Assembly (NCBI GenBank): GCA_002162825.1
Contig: MAAU01000059.1
Span: 41,604 to 105,603, forward strand
DNA from: Gammaproteobacteria bacterium 54_18_T64
GTDB lineage: Bacteria > Pseudomonadota > Gammaproteobacteria > Pseudomonadales > Porticoccaceae
Direction: 5' to 3'
Length of the DNA: 64,000 bases
Below the pieces are notes generated by a model. The model saw only the letters and a program-made list of their open reading frames with translations. It was not told the DNA's origin and ran no database searches. Below are positions 48,520-57,732 of this stretch, piece by piece. A program made the translations under genes and the position numbers. Position 1 is the first letter of the stretch, and each line of letters begins with the position of its first letter.

Positions 48520-49515
48520 ATGGTTCCCCTCTCCGTACTCGACCTTGCACCCATCTGTAGTGGCAGCCATGCCGGCAATGCCCTGCGCAACAGCTTAGAT
48601 TTAGCCCAACACGCCGAGGGCTGGGGCTTCCAACGCTACTGGCTGGCCGAACACCACGGTATGACTGGCATCGCCAGCGCCGCAACGGCAGTATTACTTG
48701 CCCACATCGCCGCGGGCACATCGACTCTGCGAGTCGGCGCCGGTGGCATTATGCTGCCCAATCACTCGCCGCTAATTATCGCCGAGCAGTTTGGCACCCT
48801 TGAGGCCCTGCACCCGGGACGCATTGATCTCGGCGTCGGCCGGGCTCCTGGCACGGACCCCGCTACCAGTCGTGCGCTGCGGCGCAATTCAAATGCTCAA
48901 GCGGAGCACTTCCCCCAGGATGTCGCCGAACTGATGGGCTATTTCAAGGCGGATCCGTCGTGCCAGCAGGTGCGCGCCATACCCGGCGAGGGACAGAATG
49001 TACCGCTGTGGATACTTGGCTCCAGTCTGTTCGGCGCCCAGCTTGCCGCCCACCTCGGTCTGCCCTATGCCTTTGCCTCACACTTTGCACCGGGGCAATT
49101 AATAGAGGCCATCAAAGTCTATCGCGAGAATTTCAAACCCTCCGACGCATTGGCGGAGCCCTACGTCATGCTCGGCATCGGTGTATTTGCCGCCGATAGC
49201 GATGCCGAGGCCGAGCTGCTAGCCAGCTCATGGCAGCAGGTTTTTGTTAACTTGTTCAGCGGTACACCCGGCCAACTACCGCCCCCCATCGTCAATTATA
49301 TGAGCGCCCTGCCAGCCATACAGCAAGCCATGTTGCAAGACGTACTGGCCTGCACCGTGGTTGGCAGCGCCGACAAAATCGCCAGTGAAATTAACGATTT
49401 TGTCGGCGAAACCGGGGCCGACGAACTGATCATTACCTCGCAGATATACGACCACCAGGCACGTCTGCACTCCTATAAAATAGTCGCCGACACCCTGATC
49501 AGCTCCAGAAGCTAG
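48520..49515 (+). CDS. Luciferase-like monooxygenase family flavin oxidoreductase
   Basis: A 331-residue LLM-class FMN-dependent oxidoreductase of the MsnO8/YhbW type. These enzymes use reduced flavin to monooxygenate small substrates. [10 protein letters not shown] near the N-terminus, [25 protein letters not shown] and [14 protein letters not shown] are the signature segments of this subgroup. The C-terminal [19 protein letters not shown] closes the barrel. The open frame begins at 48388 inside the preceding pseudogene; the ATG at 48520 gives the family start. No flavin reductase partner is beside it. Substrate unknown. Confidence 0.9.
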   Translation: MVPLSVLDLAPICSGSHAGNALRNSLDLAQHAEGWGFQRYWLAEHHGMTGIASAATAVLLAHIAAGTSTLRVGAGGIMLPNHSPLIIAEQFGTLEALHPGRIDLGVGRAPGTDPATSRALRRNSNAQAEHFPQDVAELMGYFKADPSCQQVRAIPGEGQNVPLWILGSSLFGAQLAAHLGLPYAFASHFAPGQLIEAIKVYRENFKPSDALAEPYVMLGIGVFAADSDAEAELLASSWQQVFVNLFSGTPGQLPPPIVNYMSALPAIQQAMLQDVLACTVVGSADKIASEINDFVGETGADELIITSQIYDHQARLHSYKIVADTLISSRS

Positions 49516-49673
49516 GCAAATATCGGCCCGTATTCAAGCTCCGATAACTCAAGGCCTCGATAATCACTTACCAATAGTGGTGACAGCGCTGTGCTGTTTA
49601 TCAACAACAAAAGACAATAATTGGCCACTCAGGCCCTATACTCAGCGGCCAAACTTACCAACAGGAAAATTCA

Positions 49674-50537
49674 ATGAGAGATTTAGCAGGAAAGGTCGCC
49701 TTTATTACCGGTGGTGCCAGCGGTATGGGCCTGGGCATGGCGCGAGCTTTTGCCAACGAGGGCATGAAGCTGATGCTCGCCGACGTTAACGAAGCGCGCC
49801 TCACCGAAGTCGAACAGGAATTTAAAGACAAGGGTATCGACATTGCCACCATCCTTTGCGATGTCACCAAGCAGGATCAGGTCAACGCCGCTGCCGATGC
49901 CACCGTCGAACGCTTTGGTAAAGTACACGTGCTGTGCAACAACGCCGGCATCAATGTCGGCGGCACCTACGAAGAACTCTCCCAGCAGGACTGGGACTGG
50001 GTTATCGCCGTCAATCAGCTCGGTGTGCAGTACGGCATCAGCGCCTTCCTACCCAAAATCAAGGCCCACGGTGAGGGCGGCCATATCGTCACCACCTCCT
50101 CCATGGCCGGCATGGTTAACGCCGGGCCGGGCTGGGCACCCTACAACGCCAGCAAGTTTGCCGTGGTGGTGATGAACGAAGTGCTCTATAGCGAGTTGAA
50201 AGAAACCAATATCGGTGTCTCCGTACTCTGTCCCGGTGCCGTCGCCACCAATATTATTGAAGCCGCCGATAGCCGCCCCTCAGACTTCGGCAGCTCCGGT
50301 GACAAACCCGTGATCGCCGGCGATGTTGCCGAGTTGTTAGAGCACGGCCTCGACCCCGATGTGGTTGGCAAGCTGGTACTAGAGGGCATTCAGGAAGAGC
50401 AGTTCTACCTGTTTACCGACCCGCGAATGATTAAAGCCGTCGAGCGACGCTTTGAGCGTATTCAGCGAGGCTTTGACTGGTCGGCAAATTCCAGTGCCTT
50501 AGTCGATGCCAAAGCACCGGGTTCAACGGCCAGCTAA
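49674..50537 (+). CDS. Short-chain dehydrogenase/reductase
   Basis: NAD(P)-dependent classical SDR of 287 residues. The cofactor motif TGGASGMGLG covers residues 12-21, the structural NNAG is at 89-92, and the catalytic set is S142/S143, Y157 and K161 (YNASK). Aspartate (LADVNEARL) after the second strand favours NAD over NADP. The C-terminus extends about 40 residues beyond the core with a helix-rich tail (IKAVERRFERIQRGF). The substrate cannot be named. It lies next to a luciferase-like enzyme (158 bp upstream) and converges on the COX4-like gene. ATG preceded by CAGGAAAATTCA. Confidence 0.92.
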   Translation: MRDLAGKVAFITGGASGMGLGMARAFANEGMKLMLADVNEARLTEVEQEFKDKGIDIATILCDVTKQDQVNAAADATVERFGKVHVLCNNAGINVGGTYEELSQQDWDWVIAVNQLGVQYGISAFLPKIKAHGEGGHIVTTSSMAGMVNAGPGWAPYNASKFAVVVMNEVLYSELKETNIGVSVLCPGAVATNIIEAADSRPSDFGSSGDKPVIAGDVAELLEHGLDPDVVGKLVLEGIQEEQFYLFTDPRMIKAVERRFERIQRGFDWSANSSALVDAKAPGSTAS

Positions 50538-50548
50538 ATGGAGCCGAG

Positions 50549-50580
50549 AATATAAGCAGGCCATACTGCCTGCTTATATT
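50549..50580. other. Hairpin between convergent SDR and COX4-like genes
   Basis: Perfect 12-bp stem AATATAAGCAGG and complement with an 8-base loop. It overlaps the COX4-like stop codon. It lacks a T run on either side, so it may be a weak or Rho-assisted terminator for both genes. Confidence 0.5.
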
Positions 50581-50888
50581 CCATTAATGACAACAACGGG
50601 CGAAAGACCCAACCAGTAAAGATAAAGAATCACCCCGCAGACCAACGCCACCCAGCCATCGCAAACCAGCTTTAATGCCAGCGGTGCCTGTCGCACCTCC
50701 ATAAAATAGCGAATCACGATTCGCACTTTAATAAAGGCGATAAGAATTAGTCCGCTGGAAATAAGGCGATAGTCGCCAGTTTGTATAGCATTTAAGCCAT
50801 CACCTTGCCCCAGCCACCACGACAGACAGGTGGCGAGCATTAATAAGAGCCAGGCGGCGCTGACGGGTTTTAATAATAAGTGCATCAT
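50574..50888 (-). CDS. Prokaryotic cytochrome c oxidase subunit IV-like protein (NorF/COX4_pro)
   Basis: A 104-residue membrane protein with three transmembrane helices (about residues 10-25, 42-60 and 75-97). The segment ISSGLILIAFIKVRIVIRYF with MEVRQAP following is the mark of prokaryotic COX4-like proteins, as found in NorF and CyoD-like subunits. The start ATG overlaps the stop codon of the COX3-like gene upstream (ATGA), so the two are translationally coupled. Earlier in-frame starts would overlap that gene much further and look unlikely. No catalytic oxidase subunit lies in the window, so this is not an oxidase operon. In some bacteria such pairs lie beside nitric oxide reductase; there is no norCB here either. 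Confidence 0.84.
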   Translation of the reverse strand: MMHLLLKPVSAAWLLLMLATCLSWWLGQGDGLNAIQTGDYRLISSGLILIAFIKVRIVIRYFMEVRQAPLALKLVCDGWVALVCGVILYLYWLGLSPVVVINGI

Positions 50889-51499
50889 TTCATTAAATAC
50901 AAGAGTGGAAAGAGCACGATCCACAACAAGTCCACCATGTGCCAATAGCTGGCGCCACTTTCAATGAGCATCATTTCTTTTGCCTTGTCAGCAATGGGCA
51001 GCTCTCCCTTACGTTGAACGGCAGATTTTGCCTTTAGCCATAAAAACACCAGCACCCCCATACCAATCAAGACATGGAGAAAGTGCAGGCCGGTGAATAT
51101 GTAGTAATACATATAAAAATCACTGCTGGTCAGCGTGATACCCGCTGTGATTTTTTCTCGATACTCAATAATTTTTACCACCGCAAACCCGAGCCCACAG
51201 AGCATCGCAAGGACAAAGAAACGCGGTGCTAGCCGGGTGACTTTACTGCGCATATCTTCGACGGCCATGGCGACAAACCAGGAACTGGCCAGTAAAAACA
51301 GCGTATTGAGGGCGCCGTAGTTTTGATTCAGCGTCGCCTGCGACTGCAGATACACATCTATATTGAGCCCGCGGTAATAAACAAAAACGAAGAAAAACAA
51401 GCCAAAAATCGCCATATCCCCGAGTATAAAAACCCAGATACCCACCTCGCCGGGAACATGAGTTTTTGCTGACACGAGCCCTGCCGAATGCGTCGACAA
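50885..51499 (-). CDS. Cytochrome c oxidase subunit III-like protein (NorE-like), orphan
   Basis: A 204-residue protein of the heme-copper oxidase subunit III family with five transmembrane helices. It shows the family signatures EVGIWVFILGDMAIFGLFF near the start, GLHFLHVLIGMGVLVF in the middle, and SGASYWHMVDLLWIVLFPLLY at the end. Subunit III carries no heme and assists the catalytic subunit. Here neither subunit I nor II is present, and five helices instead of seven point to the NorE class. The likely start is a TTG (51497-51499) with GGGAG nine bases before it. It lies 19 bp after the six-helix membrane protein and overlaps the COX4-like gene, so the three are probably one operon. Its role is not established from this window. 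Confidence 0.87.
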   Translation of the reverse strand: MSTHSAGLVSAKTHVPGEVGIWVFILGDMAIFGLFFFVFVYYRGLNIDVYLQSQATLNQNYGALNTLFLLASSWFVAMAVEDMRSKVTRLAPRFFVLAMLCGLGFAVVKIIEYREKITAGITLTSSDFYMYYYIFTGLHFLHVLIGMGVLVFLWLKAKSAVQRKGELPIADKAKEMMLIESGASYWHMVDLLWIVLFPLLYLMK

Positions 51500-51518
51500 C
51501 CTATGTTACTCCCACGCC

Positions 51519-52220
51519 TTATGCAGGTTCGGCGGGCAAACCTTGCTGCCTGATCGCTTTCAATAAGAGGGGAAACATCACCACAAACCAGCCGAAGAAA
51601 ACCGCGAAGGGCAACCAGAAAGCGAGTAGGCCATCCCAGGCAAAGGGCCCGGTTTTAAAGAAGGTAATCAAGCCACCGGGGATTAATAATATCGCCACCC
51701 AAATATTAAAATAGGCGACCCAGCGGGGAAATACCGGCACGTCCGACTTATCGCCAAATACCGCCAGACCTATCACCAGGTTTTGTATAAAGAAGGGCGA
51801 GAAAGTCATCACAAAAAACAACCAGGCGAAATCATTGAGCAGCATAATAAGCTCAGGATCCCTATCCGGTCTAAAGGCCGCAGTGGTCCACACCATGGGC
51901 GGCACAACGAGCACCACAACACCGACGGCTCCCGCAACCAACAGCGCATACGTTAAGGCGGGGGACTCACCCTCAATACGCTTTAGCTGTACGGCAATGG
52001 CCGCCACCCAGGGTGCACTAAGCGCGGCACTGAACATGGTAATCACCATACCCAGGCGAATGAGCCCGGTATTTTCTTGATAAAAAGCGGCGACCTCATG
52101 AGCGCTCATCGCCGGCGACATGGGCGGAATATAACCGGCGATAAACCACCAGCCAATACTAAATAAAACCAAAAAACCAACGCCGCACCAGGCGCAAAAT
52201 AATTGGGCTCTTGTACTCAT
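51519..52220 (-). CDS. Six-helix integral membrane protein of unknown function
   Basis: A 233-residue protein with six predicted transmembrane helices (about residues 8-26, 45-68, 83-110, 122-150, 162-184 and 190-212) linked by short loops. I recall similar proteins next to COX3/COX4-like genes in other bacteria but cannot name a function. The conserved-looking loop features are PPMSPAMSAHEVAAFY after helix 1, an RPDRDPELI loop after helix 3, and FPRWVAYFN and FKTGPFAW near helix 5. There are few histidines and no obvious heme-ligand pair. The start at ATG 52218-52220 has GGTGG five bases upstream. The aldehyde dehydrogenase gene lies 92 bp upstream on the same strand. It ends 19 bp before the COX3-like start. 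Confidence 0.7.
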   Translation of the reverse strand: MSTRAQLFCAWCGVGFLVLFSIGWWFIAGYIPPMSPAMSAHEVAAFYQENTGLIRLGMVITMFSAALSAPWVAAIAVQLKRIEGESPALTYALLVAGAVGVVVLVVPPMVWTTAAFRPDRDPELIMLLNDFAWLFFVMTFSPFFIQNLVIGLAVFGDKSDVPVFPRWVAYFNIWVAILLIPGGLITFFKTGPFAWDGLLAFWLPFAVFFGWFVVMFPLLLKAIRQQGLPAEPA

Positions 52221-52311
52221 GGAACCACCTAAATTCAATATTTATTGTTATTAGGGGCACGACCTGGAAACAGCCCGCACCCCTATTCAGCCTGAACTTC
52301 AGGTTTAAACA

Positions 52312-53730
52312 CTACATTTGCAGGGCCTTACACTCGAGATAATCATCCAGCGCATAGGGACCGTGCTCGCGGCCATTGCCGGATTGTTTAAAACCACCGA
52401 AGGGGGCCATCATATTAAAGCCACCACCATTAATAATTACATTGCCACTGCGCAGCCGGCGAGCCACTCGACGGGCACGGTCCTTATCCTTTGACCAAAC
52501 GCCACTCGACAAGCCATAGATTGTGTCATTGGCAATGCGAATGGCCTCTTCCTCATCTTTATAGGGGATAATACTCAGCACCGGGCCAAAGATTTCTTCC
52601 TGGGCAATGGTCATATCCTGAGTGACTTTGCCAAACACGGTAGGCTGAATAAAAAATCCGGTGGGCAAATGAGCGGGTTGTTCGGGTCCGCCGCACAGCA
52701 GCTCTGCGCCCTCTTCAATTCCCTGACGAATATAATTTCTCACCCGCTCCTGTTGTGCCTTGGAAATAACCGGGCCGAGTTTTGCTTTGGGGTCGTCAGC
52801 TTGTCCGATGGTCAAACTTTGTGCCACTTCAACCGCTTTTTTAGCCACTCTTTCGTAGTCGGCCTCGGGTACTAACATGCGCGTGTGCGCGGCACAGGTC
52901 TGCCCGCTATTAAAATAACAATCATTGACGGTGCCGCGCACGGCATCATCGATGTCGGCATCGTCGAGAATCAGGGAGGGCGACTTACCACCCAGCTCCA
53001 CCACCACCCGCTTAACCGTATCGGCGGCCAGTTCGGCAACGCGTTTACCGGCGCGGGTCGAACCGGTAAAAGACACCATGTCGACTTTAGGATGGGTGGC
53101 CAGAGCCTCGCCCACCACCGGGCCAAGACCGGTAATGACGTTGACCACACCGGGCGGGAAGCCCGCTTCTTCGACCATCTCCGCCAACATAAAGGCCGTT
53201 AATGGTGCCACCTCACTGGGTTTAATAATGACCGTGCAACCCGCTGCCAGCGCCGGGCAAACCTTCGCCATAATTTGATGCAGTGGGAAATTCCATGGCG
53301 TAATACAGGCCACGACACCGACGGGCTCTTTGATAATATCGGAATTACCTATAGTCTCTTCAAAGCAATAGCTGTCGAGAATTTTAATAAAATTGGCCAC
53401 GCCCTGCAGCGGCAAACCGGCCTGTATGGGCTTGGCCATACCCAGGGGCATACCCACCTCACCGGCCATGACTGCACCCAGCTCATCCTGTCGAGCCGCC
53501 ATCGCGGTATGAAGTTTTTTTAAATAGGCCTGACGTTCCTGAGGCGTAGTCATGCCCCAGCTATCGAAAGCAGCGGATGCCGCAGCCACTGCATGGCTAG
53601 CATCTTCCGCAACACCCGCCGGCACACGGCCCATCACCTGTTCGCTGGAAGCATCGACAACGTCCAGTGTTTCTGTGCCTACTGGTGCCAGCCACTGGCC
53701 GTTAATATAAAATTTATCGCGAATGATCAT
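52312..53730 (-). CDS. NAD(P)-dependent aldehyde dehydrogenase
   Basis: A 472-residue aldehyde dehydrogenase of the betaine/coniferyl-type superfamily that oxidises an aldehyde to the acid. The catalytic residues are complete: N147 in ITPWNFP, E245 in VVELGGKSP and the nucleophile C279 in NSGQTCAA. The cofactor loop FTGSTRAGK is at about 221-229. E in the cofactor region ([11 protein letters not shown]170/S172) accepts NADP or NAD. A GAGGGAG lies eight bases before the ATG. It is on the same strand as the six-helix protein, COX3- and COX4-like genes that follow. It probably belongs to a catabolic pathway; the CoA-transferase upstream could activate the acid product. Substrate unknown. Confidence 0.93.
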   Translation of the reverse strand: MIIRDKFYINGQWLAPVGTETLDVVDASSEQVMGRVPAGVAEDASHAVAAASAAFDSWGMTTPQERQAYLKKLHTAMAARQDELGAVMAGEVGMPLGMAKPIQAGLPLQGVANFIKILDSYCFEETIGNSDIIKEPVGVVACITPWNFPLHQIMAKVCPALAAGCTVIIKPSEVAPLTAFMLAEMVEEAGFPPGVVNVITGLGPVVGEALATHPKVDMVSFTGSTRAGKRVAELAADTVKRVVVELGGKSPSLILDDADIDDAVRGTVNDCYFNSGQTCAAHTRMLVPEADYERVAKKAVEVAQSLTIGQADDPKAKLGPVISKAQQERVRNYIRQGIEEGAELLCGGPEQPAHLPTGFFIQPTVFGKVTQDMTIAQEEIFGPVLSIIPYKDEEEAIRIANDTIYGLSSGVWSKDKDRARRVARRLRSGNVIINGGGFNMMAPFGGFKQSGNGREHGPYALDDYLECKALQM

Positions 53731-54061
53731 TGCACTAACTCCCTCTTATAATTTTATTCAGGGCTCATTCAATTAACTATCGAGCAAGCCAAGTATTCCC
53801 TATAACGACTTCTCAAGGCTTTTACTGACTTAAAGGGCCAGCTCAGGAAAAGACACACTCGATCCTAGTGGCTCCGCTACAGAAAGGCAAACAGCCTCGG
53901 TGCTCCTAACCTTCACACGGCCATGTAAAGCATCTGCGATGACACCGGGTAAGTTAATCAATAAAAAAGGGAAGCAAACCCCTCGAGCAGACTTGTCGAG
54001 GGGAGAGCTGAGCACACGAAAGCTTATGTTCTCTGTGGAACAAGCAGCCCTTACAAAGGAA
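53731..54061. other. 331-bp intergenic region between ALDH and CoA-transferase genes
   Basis: No convincing gene is visible on either strand; two frames of 61-70 codons lack ribosome sites and family similarity. It contains a hairpin CCCCTCGA / TCGAGGGG at 53979-54003 with a 9-base loop, followed on the minus strand by a broken T run, a weak terminator for the CoA-transferase gene. The ALDH promoter should also lie here. Confidence 0.55.
53963..54003 (-). terminator. Weak intrinsic terminator of the CoA-transferase gene
   Basis: Minus strand: CCCCTCGA stem, 9-base loop, TCGAGGGG stem, then TTTGCTTCCC and six T. The T run does not follow the stem directly, so efficiency may be low. Confidence 0.45.
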
Positions 54062-55261
54062 TTAGCCGATGATTTTCTGGCTGCGCAGGGATTCCAGTTC
54101 GTCGCTCTTTAAACCGAGTAAATCACCCAGCACCTGGTCGGTATCCGCAGCAAGCAGTGGCGCGGGACTGAAAGACTCTTCATTGGTGCGCGATAACTTC
54201 ACTGGATTACCCGGCGCCTTGGTGGATTGACCATTGGGATGACTGACATCGATCACCATATTGCGATGGGCCACCTGGGGATCTGCCAGCGCCTTGCTAA
54301 AGCTGTTGATCGGCGCACAGGGGATGCGCTGAGCTTCGAGTAGTGGCAACCAGTGAGCCATGCTATTTGTCGCTAAAATTTCGGCTACTCGCCCTTCAAT
54401 AAAGGCTTTATCGGCGAGTCTGCCGGGCTGGTGGTCATACTCGGGTTTACGCAGTGAATCGCAGCCGAGCACTTCAAGTAGGCCGGTCCAGAAGTGGTCA
54501 AAAATTACCGCGATCACAATGAAGCCATCGCTGGTACTAAAGCTGTTGTAGGGCACATGGACAAAGTGGGAATTGCCAATGGGCTCGGGATCTTCACCGG
54601 AGAGAAAATACATGGTCGCCATATAACTGAGCATGGCAATCTGGCCGTCGAGCATCGAGATATCAACGTGCTGACCCTCGCCACTGCGCTCGCGTTCATA
54701 CAAGGCGGTCAACACCCCGACCATACTAAACATCCCCCCGCCCAGGTCGGCGATGGGTAGGCCGGAACGCAAGGGGCGCTCGGCGCTGTCACCGGTAATC
54801 GACATATTGCCGCCGTAGGCCTGCACCACCTGGTCAAAAGCCGTGCGGTGATTACCCGGGCCCTCGGAGCCAAAACCGGTAATCGAACAGGTAATAATGC
54901 GCGGATTGATGTCTTTCAACACGGCGTAGTCGACGCCGAGTTTTTGGGTGACACCGACGCTGAAGTTATCAAAGACAATATCGGCCTTTTTCACTAGCTC
55001 ATAAAACAGAGCCTTGCCCTCTTCACCTTTCAGGTCGATGGCGACGCTTTTCTTATTGCGATTGAGATTAATGAAGTAGGCGCCCATGCCGTCGATGGAG
55101 TGCTTCGGGTCATTGGCCAGTAAACGCCGGGTACGCTCGCCCTCGAGGGGTTCTATTTTGATCACCTCCGCACCGAGGTCGGCCAGGGTCACTGTGCCGA
55201 AAGGCCCCGACAGCATGTGGGTTAAATCAAGAATACGTAGACCAGCGAGAGGTTTGCTCAT
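54062..55261 (-). CDS. Family III CoA-transferase (CaiB/BaiF type)
   Basis: A 399-residue CoA-transferase. Members move CoA between carboxylic acids through an aspartyl-CoA thioester, or act as racemases or epimerases of acyl-CoA. Family landmarks are the N-terminal GLRILDLTHMLSGPFG, the RNKKSVAIDLKGEEGK motif, and the KADIVFDNFSVGV segment. The catalytic aspartate is probably D143 in AFDQVVQAYGG, followed by the downstream SMLDGQIAMLSY. The start giving MSKPLAGLRI (ATG 55259-55261) matches other family members; earlier in-frame ATGs exist and the ribosome site is weak. It lies 331 bp upstream of the aldehyde dehydrogenase gene on the same strand. Substrate unknown. Confidence 0.92.
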   Translation of the reverse strand: MSKPLAGLRILDLTHMLSGPFGTVTLADLGAEVIKIEPLEGERTRRLLANDPKHSIDGMGAYFINLNRNKKSVAIDLKGEEGKALFYELVKKADIVFDNFSVGVTQKLGVDYAVLKDINPRIITCSITGFGSEGPGNHRTAFDQVVQAYGGNMSITGDSAERPLRSGLPIADLGGGMFSMVGVLTALYERERSGEGQHVDISMLDGQIAMLSYMATMYFLSGEDPEPIGNSHFVHVPYNSFSTSDGFIVIAVIFDHFWTGLLEVLGCDSLRKPEYDHQPGRLADKAFIEGRVAEILATNSMAHWLPLLEAQRIPCAPINSFSKALADPQVAHRNMVIDVSHPNGQSTKAPGNPVKLSRTNEESFSPAPLLAADTDQVLGDLLGLKSDELESLRSQKIIG

Positions 55262-55414
55262 TGCGACTTCTATTATCATCTTTGGGGCAGGTATTCTGGC
55301 ATCGCCCGAGCCACTTAGCAAAGTCACTGCCAGGCAACGAAAAGCAGGCGACAAGATCGACGATGGCTATCTACAATAAGCCCCTTTTCACTTACCACAC
55401 ATAGAGACAAGAGT

Positions 55415-56146
55415 ATGGGGCTTAGACATTTTCTCAAAGGATTCGGACTGCTCGCCGCACCAGGAGTTCGACTCTGGGTCATCATTCCCCTTCTACTCAA
55501 CCTGGCCCTGTTTATAGGCTTGACCCTGTACGCGCTACAACAGTTTGAGGGCTTGATGGGCTGGCTATTCAACTACCTACCCGGCTGGCTGGAGTTTATC
55601 GCCTGGCTATTTCGCATCATCTTCGGCCTACTGTTGGCCCTCTGCTATGCCTACACCTTTACTCTGGTGGGCAACCTTATCGCCTCCCCCTTCTATGGAC
55701 TACTGGCGAATGCCGTGTATATCAAACTCTGCGGCAGTGAGGATGAGGCCCCTCTCAATTTAAAAACCGCCAGCGTTATTGCCCGCCAAGCCTTTATGCG
55801 CGAGCTACAAAAACTCGGCTACTTTCTGCCCCGCCTGGTGGGTGTACTCCTGCTCTGCCTGGTTTTATCTTTTATTCCACTCGTCAATTTCGTGGTGCCC
55901 GCCATCGCCTTTCTATGGGCCGCCTGGTCACTGGCCCTGCAGTATTTAGATTATCCGGCCGATATCAACTGCGTTAATTTCAAAACGGTTCGCCAACGAG
56001 CGGGGGGTGACAAGGGGCTGTCATTCACCTTTGGTTCTGTAGTGCTGCTGGGCAGTACTGTCCCAGTACTCAATTTATTGGTGATGCCCGCTGCCGTCGC
56101 GGGCGCGACATCGCTCTGGGTTGAGCGTTTTAAACAGAATCATTGA
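55415..56146 (+). CDS. cysZ: Sulfate transporter CysZ
   Basis: A 243-residue inner-membrane protein of the CysZ (EI24) family that imports sulfate for cysteine synthesis. Four to six hydrophobic segments are visible (about 18-38, 60-85, 100-112 amphipathic, 140-175 and 205-230). The GNLIASPFYGLLANAV segment and the ELQKLGYFLPRL stretch are the family signature, and QYLDYPADIN is also conserved. It stands alone, divergent from the CoA-transferase. cysQ at the other end of the window belongs to the same sulfur-assimilation process but is far away. A terminator for the opposite gene rhlB lies after it. Confidence 0.93.
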   Translation: MGLRHFLKGFGLLAAPGVRLWVIIPLLLNLALFIGLTLYALQQFEGLMGWLFNYLPGWLEFIAWLFRIIFGLLLALCYAYTFTLVGNLIASPFYGLLANAVYIKLCGSEDEAPLNLKTASVIARQAFMRELQKLGYFLPRLVGVLLLCLVLSFIPLVNFVVPAIAFLWAAWSLALQYLDYPADINCVNFKTVRQRAGGDKGLSFTFGSVVLLGSTVPVLNLLVMPAAVAGATSLWVERFKQNH

Positions 56147-56169
56147 GCCTGGAATAAAGAGGCGGAAAT

Positions 56170-56207
56170 AAAAACGCCCGGTCTAAATCGTTAATTCAGA
56201 TCGGGCG
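56170..56207 (-). terminator. Intrinsic terminator of rhlB
   Basis: On the minus strand a 10-bp stem (CGCCCGATCT paired with GGTC-type complement, one G-U pair) encloses a 13-base loop and is followed by TTTTTATTT. It lies 33 bases after the rhlB stop. On the plus strand it also follows cysZ but lacks a T run. Confidence 0.7.
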
Positions 56208-56239
56208 ATCGGCTCACTAGCCGCTTAAAGCTGTAGTGT

Positions 56240-57616
56240 TTAATGCTCGATTTTTACACGCACCAACATTTCTTCGGGCGGCTGTTCACAACTCAGCTTA
56301 TCACCGAGCAAAGCTTCTATCGGTTCTAGTAAAAACGCATCGTCCTCACAGGCAAAGCTAATAGATGTGCCGGTTTTACCAGCACGGCCGGTACGACCAA
56401 TACGATGTACATAGTCTTCCGCTTCTTCAGGAAGGGTGAAGTTGACGACATGGCTAATGCCATCGATATGAATGCCGCGCCCGGCGACATCGGTGGCCAC
56501 CAGTACCTTTAGTTTTCCTGACTTGAAATCTTCCAGCGTGCGCACGCGCTTATTCTGCGCGACTTCACCGGAGAGTAGGCCAACACTAAAGCCCGCCTTG
56601 CCGAGGAACTCCTGTAGCCGGCGACATTGATCGCGGCGATTGGCAAAAACAATAACGCTTTCAACGTCCTCACCCCGGAGTAAATTCACCAGCAAATCGC
56701 GCTTCTGCCGCGTTTGGGTGATATACACCTTTTGTGTAACCGTATCCGTCGCCACGCTTTCGGGGGCGATTTCGATTTTAATGGGATCGTGGGTCCACTG
56801 CTCGGTGAGGCTCTCGACCTCGGGAGTGAAGGTCGCCGAAAATAGCAGGGTCTGACGGTGATCATTGCGCGGGGTCTGGCGCACGATACGTCGCACCTGA
56901 GGGATGAAGCCCATGTCGAGCATGCGGTCGGCCTCATCGATTACCAGAACTTCGACGCGGTCGAGATAAACATCGTTGCTGCCACAAAAATCCATCAAAC
57001 GGCCCGGTGTAGCCACTAGAATATCGCAATGCTTTTCGTGGAGATGGCGACGCTGCTTGTCGTAATCCATGCCACCCACCAGAGTGTGGACATAGAGGTC
57101 GGAGTACTTGCTGAGCGTGCGGGCATCCTCGGCGATCTGCATCACCAGTTCACGGGTCGGCGCAATGATCAGCGAGCGCGCCTCACCAGCGAAACGCTCA
57201 TGCTCAATGGGGTTCTTTAGTAGATCGTCAATAACGGCAACCAAAAACGCCGCCGTTTTACCGGTGCCTGTTTGGGCCTTACCAACCACGTCGTGGCCGC
57301 GCAGGGTCAGGGGCAGGGAGCGGGCCTGAATCGGCGAACAGTATTGAAAGCCGGTGTCGGCGATGGCATGCATCAGTGTATCGGGCAGATCAAGATCGTG
57401 GAAACGCACCTTACCCTCAGCGGGCTCGACCTTGAAGTGTGAAAGTTTCCAGCCAGCAGCGCCTCGATTGCGGCCGCCACGGCCACCACGACCTCGTCGG
57501 CGTCGGCCTGACTGGGGCTTGTCGCCACTATTGTCACTGCTGCCTTCTGAGTTAGCTGCCGAAGCCTGGGGCTTACCGGTATTGTTTTGTGGACGTGCTT
57601 GTTTTTCTTCGCTCAT
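56240..57616 (-). CDS. rhlB: ATP-dependent RNA helicase RhlB
   Basis: DEAD-box helicase of about 458 residues that unwinds structured RNA for the degradosome. An N-terminal basic low-complexity segment with a [16 protein letters not shown] tract precedes the core. The core motifs are all present: Q motif ([10 protein letters not shown]), [45 protein letters not shown] and HRIGRTGR. The RG-rich tail is at the N-terminus here, unlike the C-terminal tail of E. coli RhlB. The open frame reaches 57643 (MVSALSGTG); the ATG at 57614-57616 gives the hydrophilic [10 protein letters not shown] start, which I prefer, but neither has a good ribosome site. A terminator follows at 56170. Confidence 0.9.
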   Translation of the reverse strand: MSEEKQARPQNNTGKPQASAANSEGSSDNSGDKPQSGRRRRGRGGRGGRNRGAAGWKLSHFKVEPAEGKVRFHDLDLPDTLMHAIADTGFQYCSPIQARSLPLTLRGHDVVGKAQTGTGKTAAFLVAVIDDLLKNPIEHERFAGEARSLIIAPTRELVMQIAEDARTLSKYSDLYVHTLVGGMDYDKQRRHLHEKHCDILVATPGRLMDFCGSNDVYLDRVEVLVIDEADRMLDMGFIPQVRRIVRQTPRNDHRQTLLFSATFTPEVESLTEQWTHDPIKIEIAPESVATDTVTQKVYITQTRQKRDLLVNLLRGEDVESVIVFANRRDQCRRLQEFLGKAGFSVGLLSGEVAQNKRVRTLEDFKSGKLKVLVATDVAGRGIHIDGISHVVNFTLPEEAEDYVHRIGRTGRAGKTGTSISFACEDDAFLLEPIEALLGDKLSCEQPPEEMLVRVKIEH

Positions 57617-57732
57617 GCCTGTGCCGGATAGGGCGCTGACCATAGGGACAGCGCGGGGTGAAAAAGCTGCGGATTATAGCACAGCCTGAAAGCCTTGCAG
57701 ACCCGGCGTTGATGACTCAACACGACAGCCCA

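Noticed and set aside
53830-54112. Two small frames in the ALDH/CoA-transferase gap
   Set aside because: Low-complexity translations without ribosome site or family match; one overlaps the CoA-transferase end.
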